Origin: Bathynomus jamesi
Taxonomy: Eukaryota > Arthropoda > Malacostraca > Isopoda > Cirolanidae
DNA length: 64,000 nt
Assembly (NCBI GenBank): GCA_023014485.1
Contig: JAJOZX010005611.1
Location: forward strand, 67,001-131,000
Direction: 5' to 3'
Shown piece by piece: positions 10,110 to 20,474 of this stretch; the first letter of the stretch is position 1; every line of letters begins with the position of its first letter. A model generated the notes under the pieces. That model did no database searches and had not been told where the DNA came from. It saw nothing but the letters and a program-made list of their open reading frames with translations. The position numbers and the translations under genes are program-made.

Positions 10110-10806
10110 CGTGTGGGGATGGGTGCACCTGTACGGCAATGGAGAGCTGGCAGAAATTAACGGGAGGTTTATAGCCGACCAGTATTTAGAGATACTGGAT
10201 GAGGTGATGCTGCCAACCGTAAAGACATACGCTTTGCCCCATCCTGAGCGGATTATATTTATGCAGGTAAGTAATACAACTATATTTTTTCATTACACAG
10301 AATATGCTCTCAAAAAATGACTTAAAGTCAAGCAGTGTATATTTTAAGGTAATATGATTAAAGGAAGACATTAGTAAATGTAGTTTTAAATGCAATTTAA
10401 ATGTACCTTTATTTTTATTTATTTATTTTTGCGTCCTCTTAAGGCAACTTCGAAAAAGTATGGATGAAATGTGAACTCTCAAGTTTTGCTAATTTCTTTT
10501 CGCAGGATAATTGCCCTGTTCATACTGCCAGGATCATCAAACGGTGGTTTCAGGAACAGAGAGATGTCGAGCTGCTGAACTGACCCACCAAGAGGTGTGA
10601 CTAAACCCCATTGAAAATGTGTGAGCAAATGTGGTTAACGCTTGAGAGCCTGGGCAGGAGCGGACATCTCGGCACCTGCTGGAACACACCATGGCAGAGT
10701 GGGAACTTTTCCGCATGAACCCACAAGTCATCTACAATCACGTGGCATCTGTTCCAAATAGGCTACGAGAGGTCATTAATAATAATGGAGGATGGACCAA
10801 GTATTA
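10110..10806 (+). pseudogene. Tc1-like transposase C-terminal half, interrupted by an intron
   Basis: The first exon reads VHLYGNGELAEI…GRFIADQYLEIL…PHPERIIFMQ and ends with CAG at 10266, followed by GTAAGT. The second exon begins after TTTTCGCAG at 10506 with DNCPVHTARIIKRW, in phase 0. The catalytic aspartate is thus the first codon of exon 2. Later DLNPIENVW can be recognised across a stop and a frameshift, and the frame ends NNNGGWTKY. N-terminal DNA-binding and first-Asp regions are missing. The intron is about 239 bp. Confidence 0.65.
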
Positions 10807-11519
10807 AGTAATTGTGTATGATAATGTTATGGTTGTGTAGTAAATATATATTAATTTACTCGAACAACTGTCAGGTCCTATAATTTGAACATTGTTTTGT
10901 ATGTTCTTTAGAAAATCCCTAAATTTACTTGATTCATGTTTATTTTGTAATAAAAAATTGAACTGTTATCATTATCTCTCCATGGATAGATCTTTCTCTG
11001 GATAATCATTTATTGATGATGTATGGACTTTAAACAAAAATGTTATTGCTTGGAGGAAAAGTCGATACTACAACTTATCTTACACTTTAACTATAACGGT
11101 GGCCACATCAAAATCCTATGATTGAAAGCTTTTAAAGTATCCCACGTTTGTGAAATAACATAACTACTCTATTTCCTAAATTTAGGAATAATTCATAAAT
11201 AAAAAACATCGTCGTCCTAGCATTTCCACCAAAACTACAGTGACACATATTTTATTCAGTCATTGGTTTTCAAAAAATAAAAGATTGCTATGACAACACC
11301 CGAGAGGGGGAGGAGGAGAAGGAGGGAGTGAGGGTCGGGGGAGGGAGTGACTGCGTTGCTACCACATCTTGGAGAGGGCTAAACAGGGGTGGAGCGCGAC
11401 TATTGCACAGGACCGTACATATTAATTGCATCAACAAGAAAAACGGGATAAAAGATAACTATGAATTTGTTCAACTTTTATTAACATCTTAACAATGGCA
11501 ATTGTAATTCTAGTACATG
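10807..11519. other. AT-rich stretch, no gene seen
   Basis: No coding frame of interest. A purine-rich, GC-rich patch of GAGG/GGGA repeats lies at about 11310-11350. Confidence 0.5.
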
Positions 11520-12524
11520 ACCATCACGACTTTTTTTCTCTTGTTGGAAACGGTTTGGCATTGAGTCTACTGAGTGAGTACAGTCTGTTGCAGTCTGTTC
11601 ATCTCTACCACACTGCATTTATTGCCTGTATCAGTTTGTCATTGTCTTACAATGCTTTTTTTTCTAATTCTTGATTTCGCAATATCCTACAGATTCTCAA
11701 TTGGGTTTTAAATCAGGAGAGTTCCCCAGCCAATGTAACACTTGAATGTTGTTCTCTTTGGAAAGTCTGAAAAACTCGGTCATAATTTTTGAAAAGTGAC
11801 ATGGCGTTAAGTCTTGCTGGAAAACATCTCCATTCGGAAACCTCTTAGTCAACTTGGGAATCAAATTTCTTTCAATATATTGAGATCTCATCATTCCTTC
11901 AACAAGATGTAGTGAACGAATACCATAATAGCTGAAAGAGCCCCAGAACATCATCTTTTGAAGATATTTTACACATTGATCCACATGATACTCTCTCAGT
12001 GGTTTACTCACCCGCTCGACGCACTTGCTGACTTAGCTATCCCTGCACAAAGAAATGACTCATCTGAAAAGATTACAATGCGCCACAATGCGCACTCTTC
12101 ATTTGTCTTGTTTTTGTACTTTTTAGCCCAATCTAACCTTTTCTTTTCATTTGAAGCGTTACAAGCTGCTTTTTTATTGGTTTTCTCGCGAATCTTTCAC
12201 GAGCAATCAAACGGCGGCGGACAGTACTTGAGCTAACTGTTACTCCAACGGCAGAAAGATCTTTTCCTAAGGCATCACTGGTTTCCAAGGATCCTTTTTA
12301 CTTTGGACGAGAAGAAATCGATCATCACGAGCAGATGTTTTTCGTTTTCTTCCGCATCTACCTCTTCGTTTGGGTGATGTGCTCCCAGATGATTCACGGT
12401 TCTTCAAGATTCTGGACACTGTACTCTAATCAACATCACAAACTTTGCGATCTCCCTCTGGCTTCTTGGAGTGTGGTCAGCCAAGATAATTATTTTTAGA
12501 ACGCTTACGAGGAATTACATCCAT
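11520..12524 (-). pseudogene. Tc1-like transposase pseudogene (DDE)
   Basis: The minus strand from the ATG complementary to 12522-12524 starts MDVIPRKRSK. There follow a helix-turn-helix with STVSRILKNR, a basic RRGRCGRKRKTSARDDR block, and AAV-like repeats with several stops. A longer open part (11697-12011) has MMFWGSFSYYGI, VFQQDLTPCHFSK (second Asp) and WLGNSPDLKPN with ENLW after a frameshift. C-terminal AKSRIRKK is visible. All main Tc1 segments are present, so this is a full-length but inactivated copy. Confidence 0.7.
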
Positions 12525-12789
12525 GACCCACCTTCATACTTAATGTTCTGCTAGTATGAAGATCGGACGGGCATTGAAGCTGGTATAGTTGATCTCGTGG
12601 AACTTGTCGATTGGCTGTAGATGCGCATGCTCAATCGAACTTACCGTTAATTAGTAGCTGGTACCCATGCTCTGTATGACAAAACACTACCTGGATCATA
12701 GCATCATGCTAGAATACATTTAGGCTTAAAATTGTGTATGTTTGACAATTTGTCTACGTGATGCAATTAAAATCAAAAGGGTTTAGATC

Positions 12790-13990
12790 AAAACATATTA
12801 TTCCTCAATTTAGATTGTCTTCATCTCAAAACATCCATTCTCATTGGACTGAAATTGTGGAATGATTTAAAAGTTGATATAAAAAATATTGTGAATGTAA
12901 ATTCGTTTAAAACCAAGTTGAAAGCTCGATTAATAATGGAATACTAATACAAATCTAGGATTAAATGTACATTACTCAATGCTTATTCATTTCTCGTGTG
13001 TAATCTACAGGGTGTCCCATAAGTCTGGCATCATAGGAAAAATAATAAAAAAAGGCAAACCAAAAGCTTTTATTTACAGAACGTGCTCAATATGTCCACC
13101 ATTGTCTTCAATACACAAATTCAGACGTGATACCCAGTCAGCAAGCACACGGTGAATGATGTCAGGAGTAATGGTGTTACCTGCCCCAATAATCCGCTGC
13201 CGCAAATGTTCAACACTCCTAATTTTCTCTGCGTATACCAGCGCTTTCAAGTGGCCCCAGAGATAAAAATCTAGTGGCGTGAGATCCGGGCTTCTAGCTG
13301 GCCATTCCACGGGCCCTCGACGTCCTATCCAATGACCAGGGAATTGTTGGTACAGGTATTCCCTTACTTGGTGCTGTAATGTGCAGGAGCGCCGTCTTGC
13401 TGGAACCATGTTGGGAAATTTCCTTCTTCGTTCAAGACACTGGGAAATGCTTCTTCCTTGAGCATACGTAGGTAGGTGCCTCCAGTGACATGTTCATCGA
13501 AAAAGAGGGGGCCTATGATGCGATCCTTCCAAATGCCACACCATACCCATCACCCGAGATGCACCTTGTTCCTTTGAAGAGGTATACCAGTGAGGGTTGT
13601 TTTGAGACCAGTAGCGGGTGTTCTGTCGATTTACCTCACCATTTCCATAAAAAACAGCCTCGTCACTGGACAGAATGGTGGACGGGAAATTGGCATCCCG
13701 AGCATAGACATTATGGCCTGTAGAAAGAGAAAAATATGAATTTCTCCTATGATGCCAGACTTATGGGACACCCTGTAGAATTAAATGTACATAACTTGTT
13801 ATTGTTCATCTCTCATGTCTAATAATTTTTATTCATGATTTATATATTATTAATAATAATAATAATAACTATCTGTTTTATTTTTAATTAAGAGCGCAGT
13901 AAAGCTTAAAGCTTAAGGGCCAAATTAAATAAAATAAGTAGTACAATTTCATAATTATTTGTTAAAACAAAAACAAATTTTTAAATTTTA
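12790..13990 (+). mobile_element. LINE 3'-end fragment, split by a mariner
   Basis: 12800-12945 reads LKTSILIGLKLWNDLKVDIKN…FKTKLKARL, the C-terminal end typical of CR1/Jockey-like reverse transcriptases. The AT-rich 3' sequence resumes after the mariner (13778 onward: AATTAAATGTACATAACTTG, similar to 12960-12980) and includes an (AAT)n run near 13850-13868. Coding ability is gone. Confidence 0.5.
13008..13775 (-). mobile_element. DD41D (rosa-like) mariner, deleted copy
   Basis: Flanked by TA, with matching ends CAGGGTGTCCCATAAGTCTGG and its inverse of about 35 bp. The minus-strand transposase keeps the C-terminal open part (13074-13409: GHWIGRRGPVEWPARSP, DLTPLDFYLWGHLK, IRSVEHLRQRII, DNGGHIEHVL). 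Upstream it keeps SSDEAVFYGNGEVNRQN, the region of the first Asp, in other frames. The N-terminal half is deleted. Same family as 16187-17313, whose spacing between second and third Asp is 41 residues. Confidence 0.85.
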
Positions 13991-14522
13991 TTTATTTTAT
14001 AAATAAAGGCCATTTAATTCAGTTCAATTTAATATATCTTTCTGCCCCTTAAATGTAACACAAAAATGTTTTTAAAAGAAATACGCTTAAAATGTGATTT
14101 GAAAGGAATTCAGATGTTGCCATACTTTAAACAGAGTTTTTATGTTTCTGAAAATACATGTTAAAATTTTATAGGACGAATTCTTTTTAGTCTTAACGTT
14201 CCCTTAAGTGGATAAAAAGTGTTCCGGTGTTAAAAGAGCGTTTTTAAAGAGTTACAAGGAGTTGGAACAGCTTTACAGCCGACTCAAGGTGTTACTCATA
14301 CTATTCATACAGCCTCGGACAAACTTAGAGAAGAACCAGTCCATTTTTTAAGGAATTTTTACTGCTGGGGCAAAAGTCAAACGGGCACCTAATCGTGCAA
14401 TAAAAGAGCACTTGATAAACACAAAAAGGGTACAACAGAAGGAAAATGTAGAATAATCTCATTCGTGCCTTATATAACAGTAAAAGAAAGAGACCCGCAG
14501 AGAAGGAGGATAATGATGATTG
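13991..14522. other. AT-rich stretch, no gene seen
   Basis: No supportable coding frame, RNA or inverted repeat. Confidence 0.4.
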
Positions 14523-14712
14523 GGGTTGTTTAACCTCCTTCGCAACATCTAAGGTCATATGACGGAGGGGACCTACAGCTTTTCGTGGGATCCGAACCAC
14601 GGGTCGCTACATAATCTGGACACGGAGGACAGTCCTCCCCAACTACTACCCAGGCCCAATGTCGCTTAACTTCGCTGATCAAAGGGAAGCGGTGTTACGA
14701 CATTGGCTACGC
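14523..14712 (-). mobile_element. 5S rRNA-derived SINE (SINE3 type), antisense
   Basis: Read on the minus strand it contains GCGAAGTTAAGCGACATT, GGGCCTGGGTAGTAGTTGG and a region equivalent to the 5S box A, intermediate element and box C. After that come GTGGTTCGGATCCCACG and a tail with CATATGACCTTAGATG and GGTTAAACAACC. A second copy lies at 55288-55494 in plus orientation. 5S internal promoters would allow polymerase III transcription. Confidence 0.75.
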
Positions 14713-15708
14713 GCAGAGAAGGAAACAGTTGGAAATATTCGCAAACGTCTACAAAACGTTTACGGAGATGCTGTTGTTGATCGAAGCACAGTTGGACGCT
14801 GGTCTAAACGTGTGAGATCATCGGAAAGAGGGAGAGCCAGCCTCGATGATGAGCCACGCAGCGGTCGCCCGGCATCGGCTGTCACATCTCACACTTTACA
14901 ACGTGCTAACAGCATCATTCGATCAAATCGGCGCGTCACATACAACGAGCTATCACTGGAGCTAGGAATTAGTGAAGGAAATGTGAATACGATGATTCAG
15001 CAACTGGGATACTCAAAAGTATGTTCACGGTTTGTTCCTCGCGAACTGACTGAAGATCACAAAGCCCAAAGAAAAGAAATTGCTTCTGAGTTGTTGGTTC
15101 GATATGAGACAGAAGGGGATGACATCCTTTCACGAATTGTAACTGGGAATGAGACTTGGATACACCACTTTGAACCTGAAACAAAACACCATTCCATGGA
15201 GTGGCATCACGCAGACTCTCTACACAAGAAAAAACTCAAAACGGCTCCCTCTGCAGGAAAGGTTATGGCCACCATCTTCTGGGACATGAAAGGGGTGATT
15301 CTGGTGGACATTGTGAAGAAAGGACAAACAATCAACTCAGAGACATATATTGCCACCCAAGGGAGACTCCAGAGACGTATAAAGCGAGTTCGACCGGAGA
15401 GAAAACTGGAAGACGTCCTTCTTTTGCACGATAGCGCAAGACCACACAACAGTTTGCAAACAAGAGAGGCCCTCACAAAAATGCACTTGACTGTGTTACC
15501 CCACCCTCCATACAGCCCGGATCTGTCACCTTCAGACTTCCATTTGTTTGGGTCAATGAAGGATACTATTCGTGGAAGAAAGTTTCAGAGTGACGATAAG
15601 GTTGTTGAGGATGTTAAGAGGTGGCTCGAGCGGAACCCAGCGGAATTTTACAAGCAAAGAATAAAGGCCCCTTGTTTCGAAGTGGAGGAAAGCCGTACAA
15701 AAGGATGA
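14659..15708 (+). CDS. Mariner transposase, open over 349 codons, chimeric N-terminus
   Basis: The reading frame has no stop. Residues 5-60 form the first helix-turn-helix (NIRKRLQNVYGDA, STVGRWSKRV) and GRP-type linker (DDEPRSGRP). Residues 80-115 form the second. The catalytic region shows TGNETWIHHF (first Asp is Asn), LLHDSARPH (second Asp) and SPDLSPSDFHLFG (third Asp), with 34 residues between the last two, so DD34D class. The WVPHEL-like clamp is RFVPREL. The first 17-18 codons coincide with antisense 5S SINE sequence, and no terminal inverted repeats are visible on either side. Because of Asp-to-Asn it is probably unable to cut DNA. It could be a decayed insertion or a retained DNA-binding protein; the open frame does not decide. 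Confidence 0.85.
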   Translation: MSLNFADQREAVLRHWLRAEKETVGNIRKRLQNVYGDAVVDRSTVGRWSKRVRSSERGRASLDDEPRSGRPASAVTSHTLQRANSIIRSNRRVTYNELSLELGISEGNVNTMIQQLGYSKVCSRFVPRELTEDHKAQRKEIASELLVRYETEGDDILSRIVTGNETWIHHFEPETKHHSMEWHHADSLHKKKLKTAPSAGKVMATIFWDMKGVILVDIVKKGQTINSETYIATQGRLQRRIKRVRPERKLEDVLLLHDSARPHNSLQTREALTKMHLTVLPHPPYSPDLSPSDFHLFGSMKDTIRGRKFQSDDKVVEDVKRWLERNPAEFYKQRIKAPCFEVEESRTKG

Positions 15709-15749
15709 AGACCATGTGGAAAAATAAAAACTTGTAAAAAAAGGTATGT

Positions 15750-16130
15750 AACTACTTGTATAGCTTAGCGGTTAAGACGCTGGGCTGTTGATCGGGAGGT
15801 CGTGAGATTGAGTCCAGGCGAGGACTTTGTAATTTCTGACCGCCCGTGGTGGGACGTCGTTCGGATTCCACGTGAAACTGTAGGTCTAAGGTGGAGTGAC
15901 AAGCTTGACCTTCGTCAGAATGAACAATTCGGGCGGAAGAAAAACCAAGGTTAACCAAAGTTATATGTATTTTAACTATCATATTGATGTTGGGGGTTCG
16001 AGTCCCAGTTGTGCCTAACCGAATTATTGTACTATAGAGATTGAGGCGTGGGTTTACCTCCCGATGGTGTAATATCACTGTTAGGCCAAAAACAGATTTT
16101 AATGGTGCCGCTAAAGTTCAAAGTATGACG
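15750..16130 (+). mobile_element. tRNA-derived SINE, plus adjacent SINE remnant
   Basis: TAGCTTAGCGGTTAAGACG is an A-box and GGTCGTGAGATTGAGTCC occupies the B-box position. A body follows with GTAGGTCTAAGGTGGAGTG and CAGAATGAACAATTCGGGCGG that recurs at 18540-18650 and, inverted, at 34040-34110 and 34235-34300. From 15965 a second module with GGGGGTTCGAGTCCCAG (B-box) is repeated in degraded form at 17362-17445. Confidence 0.65.
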
Positions 16131-16186
16131 TCACACACACACACAACACACACACACACACACACACCCATATATATATATATATA
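16128..16186. repeat. CA and TA microsatellite
   Basis: CA repeats followed by TA repeats directly abutting the mariner at 16187. Confidence 0.9.
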
Positions 16187-17310
16187 CAGGGTGTCAAACC
16201 ATAATTCATATTTTTCTCTTTCTACAGGCCATAATGTCTGTGAGCAAGGAAGAACGAATCCAGATAATTCTACTCATAGGAAATCGGAGTCAAAGAGAGG
16301 CCGCTGCTGAATTTAACAGACTGCATCCAGACCGCGAGCCAATAACACAGAGTTGTGTTAGCAGACTTGTTGCAAAGTTTAAGGAAACAGGATCCATAGA
16401 AGATAAACCACGCAGTGGACCTTCAAGGAGGTCCACTGACGATGATACAGCGACTGCTATCCTGGCTCATTTTAACAGAAGTCCCAATAAGTCTCTTCGG
16501 CGATTGTCTGTCGAGACAGGAGTGTCGAAAAGTAGCATCCATCGCATTCTTCAGGCTCACAAATGGCATCCATATAAATTTCAGATCCTACAGAAATTAA
16601 ACGAAGATGATCCCGACCGGCGGATGGAATTTTGTGAATGGGCTACGGAACAATACGCTCGGGATGCCAATTTCCCGTCCACCATTCTGTTCAGTGACGT
16701 GGCTGTTTTTTATGGAAATGGTGAGGTAAATCGACAGAACACCCGCTACTGGTCTCAAAACAACTCTCACTGGTATATCTCTTCAAAGGAACACGGTGCA
16801 TCTTGGGTGATGGTATGGTGTGGCATTTGGAAGGATCGCATCATAGGCCCCCTCTTTTTCGATGAACATGTCACTGGAGGCACCTACCTCAAGGAAGAAG
16901 CATTTCCCAGTGTCTTGAACGAAGAAGGAAATTTCCCAACATAGTTCCAGCAAGACGGCGCTCCTGCACATTACAGCACCCAAGTAAGGGAATACTTGTA
17001 CCAACAATTACCTGGTCATTGGATAGGACGTCGAGGGCCTGTGGAATGGCCAGCTAGAAGCCCGGATCTCACGCCACTAGATTTTTATCTCTGGGGCCAC
17101 TTGAAAGCGCTGGTATACGCAGAGAAAATTAGAAGTGTTGAACATTTGCGGCAGCGCATTATTGAGGCATGTAACACCATTACTCCTGACATCATTCACC
17201 GTGTGCTTGCTGACTGGGTATCACGTGGACATATTGAGCACGTTCTGTAAATAAAAGTTTTTGTTTTGCCTTTTTTTATTTTTCCTATGATGCCGGGCTT
17301 ATGGTACACC

Positions 17311-17313
<3 letters not shown>
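16187..17313 (+). mobile_element. DD41D (rosa-like) mariner, nearly complete
   Basis: TA-flanked element starting CAGGGTGTC and ending CACCCTG; the left end has lost part of its inverted repeat compared with 13008-13775. The transposase runs from ATG 16234 to 17250. Helix-turn-helix units are QREAAAEFNRLHPD and KSLRRLSVETGVS. The first catalytic region is ILFSDVAVF. It is interrupted by a single TAG at 16942-16944, then FQQDGAPAHYSTQ and WPARSPDLTPLDFYLWGHLK. Exactly 41 residues separate the last two Asp. A nine-residue deletion before GHIEHVL distinguishes it from the 13 kb copy. Confidence 0.9.
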
Positions 17314-17363
<50 letters not shown>

Positions 17364-17709
17364 CATTTTAACTATCACAATGAGGTCCGGGGTTGGACTG
17401 CCGATGGTGCATAGTCAAATTATTTTACTATAACGATGTGACTCTTGTTAGGTTAGTTTAGGTTATTCTATATTCAATTTTTTACTTTTTGGTTGGATAT
17501 CCCCCACTCCTCTTGACATTTCCCACCTTGGTACTGCCACTCCCCCTTCCCCTCTATCCCCACCTTTCCCCTCTACATTTTTGGCCTCATACTACTCTTC
17601 GAACTACACGAAGAGTTAATTCAGAATGCATAAGGTGGCCCAAAAGTCAGGACACAGAGGAACTATTTTTTTCAATATAAAAAAAATAAAAAAGTATATA
17701 TATATGTTC
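17314..17709. repeat. TA run and SINE remnant
   Basis: TA repeats at about 17314-17360, a degraded copy of the SINE module at 15965-16040 (17362-17445), then C/T-rich sequence with CCCCCTTCCCC motifs. No gene seen. Confidence 0.6.
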
Positions 17710-18405
17710 CAGTCAAAGTGTGTAACCAGCCATTTCGTGTAATGGCTGAAACTTTGTCATTTCGCGAAATGGCTGTTTCACTTGGTCATTTCGCGAAATG
17801 ACTAAAATCTTCAGCCATTACGCGAAATGGCTGAAATTCCACCTTGGTCATTTCGTGAAATGGCTAAAATGACTTTTGTCATGAATTCATAGAAATAACA
17901 AACATCACAATAAAATTGGAAACCTTTATTTAAATAACTAAATCTGCTAAAACATACAAACATCCACAGGTCTGTTCAAATAAGTGAGAAACACACTTCA
18001 AATACACATTTGAACACATTTCAACATTTGAACACATTTCAATTTGAATTTTCAATATAAAGGCTTTCAAATACTAACCGGGCCTGCAATGTTATTCCGA
18101 TGTCCGCCATTGATGACCCAGTTAGGTCAACTGTATGCCCTTGACAGTTGGTTTGGTTAAGTCGTGTTATTTTCGTTAAACTAACGAAAATAATACAACT
18201 TAACCTAACCAATTGTCAAGGGCATACAGTTGACCTAACCGGGCAAATGATCTTGTACGAAATGACCAAGGTGGAATTTCAGCCATTTCGCGTAATAGCT
18301 GAAGATTTTAGTCATTTCGCGAAATGACCAAGTGAAACAGCCATTTCGCGAAATGACTAAAAGTTTCAGCCATTACGCGAAATGGCTGGTTACACACTTT
18401 GACTG
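17710..18405. mobile_element. Foldback/MITE element built from TTTCGCGAAA palindromes
   Basis: Ends CAGTCAAAGTGTGTAACCA and its inverse. Each arm, about 160-170 bp, is itself a series of short palindromes (CATTTCGCGAAATG, GCCATTACGCGAAATGGC) spaced about 20-30 bp apart. The loop has no coding sequence and contains a second, independent perfect-looking palindrome at 18118-18243 (GTTAGGTCAACTGTATGCCC … inverse). That inner unit has a relative at 63388-63460. Confidence 0.8.
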
Positions 18406-18495
18406 TAAATTACATATATATATATGCGCCTCGGCGCGCAGCAAAACCCAGCTGTTCATCCTCCCACACAATAAAGAAAGTGGTTGGTAGATAAA

Positions 18496-18650
18496 TGGGT
18501 ACCCTAGGTGGCCTAGTGGTTAAGACGCTGGGCTGCTGATGGGGCGTGGTTCGGATTCCACGTTAAACTGTAGGTCTAAGGTGGAGTGAAAAGCTTGACC
18601 TTCGTCAGAATGAACAATTCGGGCGGAAGCTAACCAAAGATTAACCAAAG

Positions 18651-18655
<5 letters not shown>
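18496..18655 (+). mobile_element. tRNA-derived SINE
   Basis: CCTAGTGGTTAAGACGCTGG (A-box), GTGGTTCGGATTCCACG (B-box) and the same body as at 15840-15950 (GTCTAAGGTGGAGTG, CAATTCGGGCGGAAG). It ends at a TA run. Confidence 0.7.
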
Positions 18656-18686
<31 letters not shown>

Positions 18687-18688
<2 letters not shown>

Positions 18689-20428
18689 CGGGTATGGGAA
18701 AAAAAACTACGCTACTATTTTAAATGTATACTTAAAACAACCTTTTTTTTAGCATAGGATCACTTATCTTGCACATTATGACAAGAGATGTTCAAAATAC
18801 CCTACGTCATTATCCCAAAAGAGATCAAGACGCATTCGCCACTCGTCGATAGCACTGTAAATAAATCGTTGCGATATGCTATGCCATTCGTCCGCGATTG
18901 TAGCTCAAAGTTGTTGAACATATCGGATTTGATATACCAGGGCGGTAAACTTTTCTTTTAGAGCTTCCCACACTGAGTAGTCCAACAGATTTAAATCCGG
19001 GCTGTTGGCTGGCCACATTGCAGATTCTACGTAATCAGAGGCTGTTTGGCTCAGGTAATTAATCATCTGTGGCTCTAGCACGATGACAAGGTGCACCATC
19101 TTGCTGGAAAACGAAGTTATCACCGCATATTTTTCTAATATCTTGAAAATATGAAACAAGAACATGATTACAGTAATATTCCGAATTCATTCGTATTCCT
19201 GTTCGACAAAAACTACCCTTGTCTTTCCGAGTTTTGAAAATGCTGCACCGACCATACATTAGGAGAAAATCTGGTGTAACAATCTTTCACGTGTTATATC
19301 ACGTTTCTTGTGACAGCGGCATATACATGATCATTTTGTTATTAATTGGTTTACTAACTGTAAATATTTTCAAATCACTAAACATTGCGAACTGTGCGCG
19401 GGTGAAAATCTAACGAGTAATTGTTGGCAACATAGCAAGTGATTTTGCTTATAAATGTCAGTTAAGGCTCGTACTGAAACTCGTTTGTACGCCTTCAAGT
19501 TTAGGTCAAATTTGGCTATTCGTCGAACACTTCTGTCAGATACTCCTATTTCCATGGCTATTTCATTTGGCGTTAAATGCGTCCCAGGTTCTTCTTGACT
19601 CAATATTCCTGTCCCAACGAAATCGATATTTGCTCGTGTTCGAGCCGTTCTAGGCCTCCCACTACCCCTTCTACGCTATGCATCACCAGTTTCCTTCACT
19701 TTGTCTTGATTTAATTCAAATCAGTTCTAGCCCGTGGCTTATTCGGGAACTCTGAGTAATTTTTATACTCCCAAAATTTTTCTAACCAACAATATTTTAT
19801 TAAAAAATCTTCACGCGAATACTGCAGCATTATTTCGCAGGTTAAATCAGAAATATGGCCTAGCCCACGGTTTAGCAGCTCCTGAAATTTGGGACTAGCC
19901 TGTTCTTGGTCTATAGCCTCGATTTCGCGCGCTTTTTCGAGCGTTAGTACATATGTTTGCTTACAAAAAAATCCTTATAATTGTTTAAAATATACAGGGT
20001 GTCCCAGAAGTCTGGAGTCATAGGGAAAATAGACATTATATTTTTAAAGTGAAACAAACACATTTCTAATGTCAGTTTTACATATTTCAGGAAGGAAAAT
20101 ACCCTGATGGCTCAGTATACCAATGAAGAGAAGGTTGAAATGGTATTGCTACATGTTTCTAGAAAAAGCTAGAGGGAGGCATATTTGTGAAATAACTGAC
20201 ATGCCTCCCTCTAGTTTTTACCGGAAACATATAGCAATACCAGTTCCACCTTCTCTTGATTGGTATACTGAGCTATCAGGGTATTTTCTTTCCTGAAATC
20301 TGTAAAACTGACATTAGAAATGTGTTTGTTTCACTTTAAAAATATAAAGTCTATTTTCCTTATGAGTCCAGACTTCTGGGACACTCTGTACATTAAAATG
20401 GTGGCCTCTTTTTTTTGCCATACCCGGT
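18687..20428 (-). mobile_element. DD37D (maT-like) transposon, decayed, with insert
   Basis: Ends ACCGGGTATGGGAAAAAAAAC (left) and its near-perfect inverse at 20408-20428, next to TA runs. The minus strand encodes a helix-turn-helix (LTPNEIAMEIGVSDRSVRR), a linker KFDLNLKAYKRVSVRAL, then in shifted frames VFQQDGAPCHRARAT and MWPANSPDLNLLDYSVWEALKE. With the frames joined by eye about 37 residues separate the two Asp. Several stops and an internal deletion mean it is inactive. A separate foldback MITE sits inside its right end. Confidence 0.75.
19995..20388. mobile_element. Foldback MITE of a DD41D mariner
   Basis: Ends CAGGGTGTCCCAGAAGTCTGG and inverse, arms of about 180 bp, and a short middle. 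The left arm encodes the start of a mariner protein (MAQYTNEEKVEMVLLHVSRK, plus strand 20101 onward) and the right arm repeats the same codons inverted. Formed by duplication of the 5' end of a mariner. It lies within the 18687-20428 transposon. Confidence 0.8.
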
Positions 20429-20474
20429 ATATATATATATATATACATATAATATATATATATCTATATATATA

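Noticed and set aside
17730..17890. Regularly spaced palindromic repeats resembling a CRISPR array
   Set aside because: Repeats are short CGCG palindromes of varying sequence, the spacers are not unique and the whole arm is inverted at 18250-18405. It is an arm of a foldback element in eukaryotic DNA.
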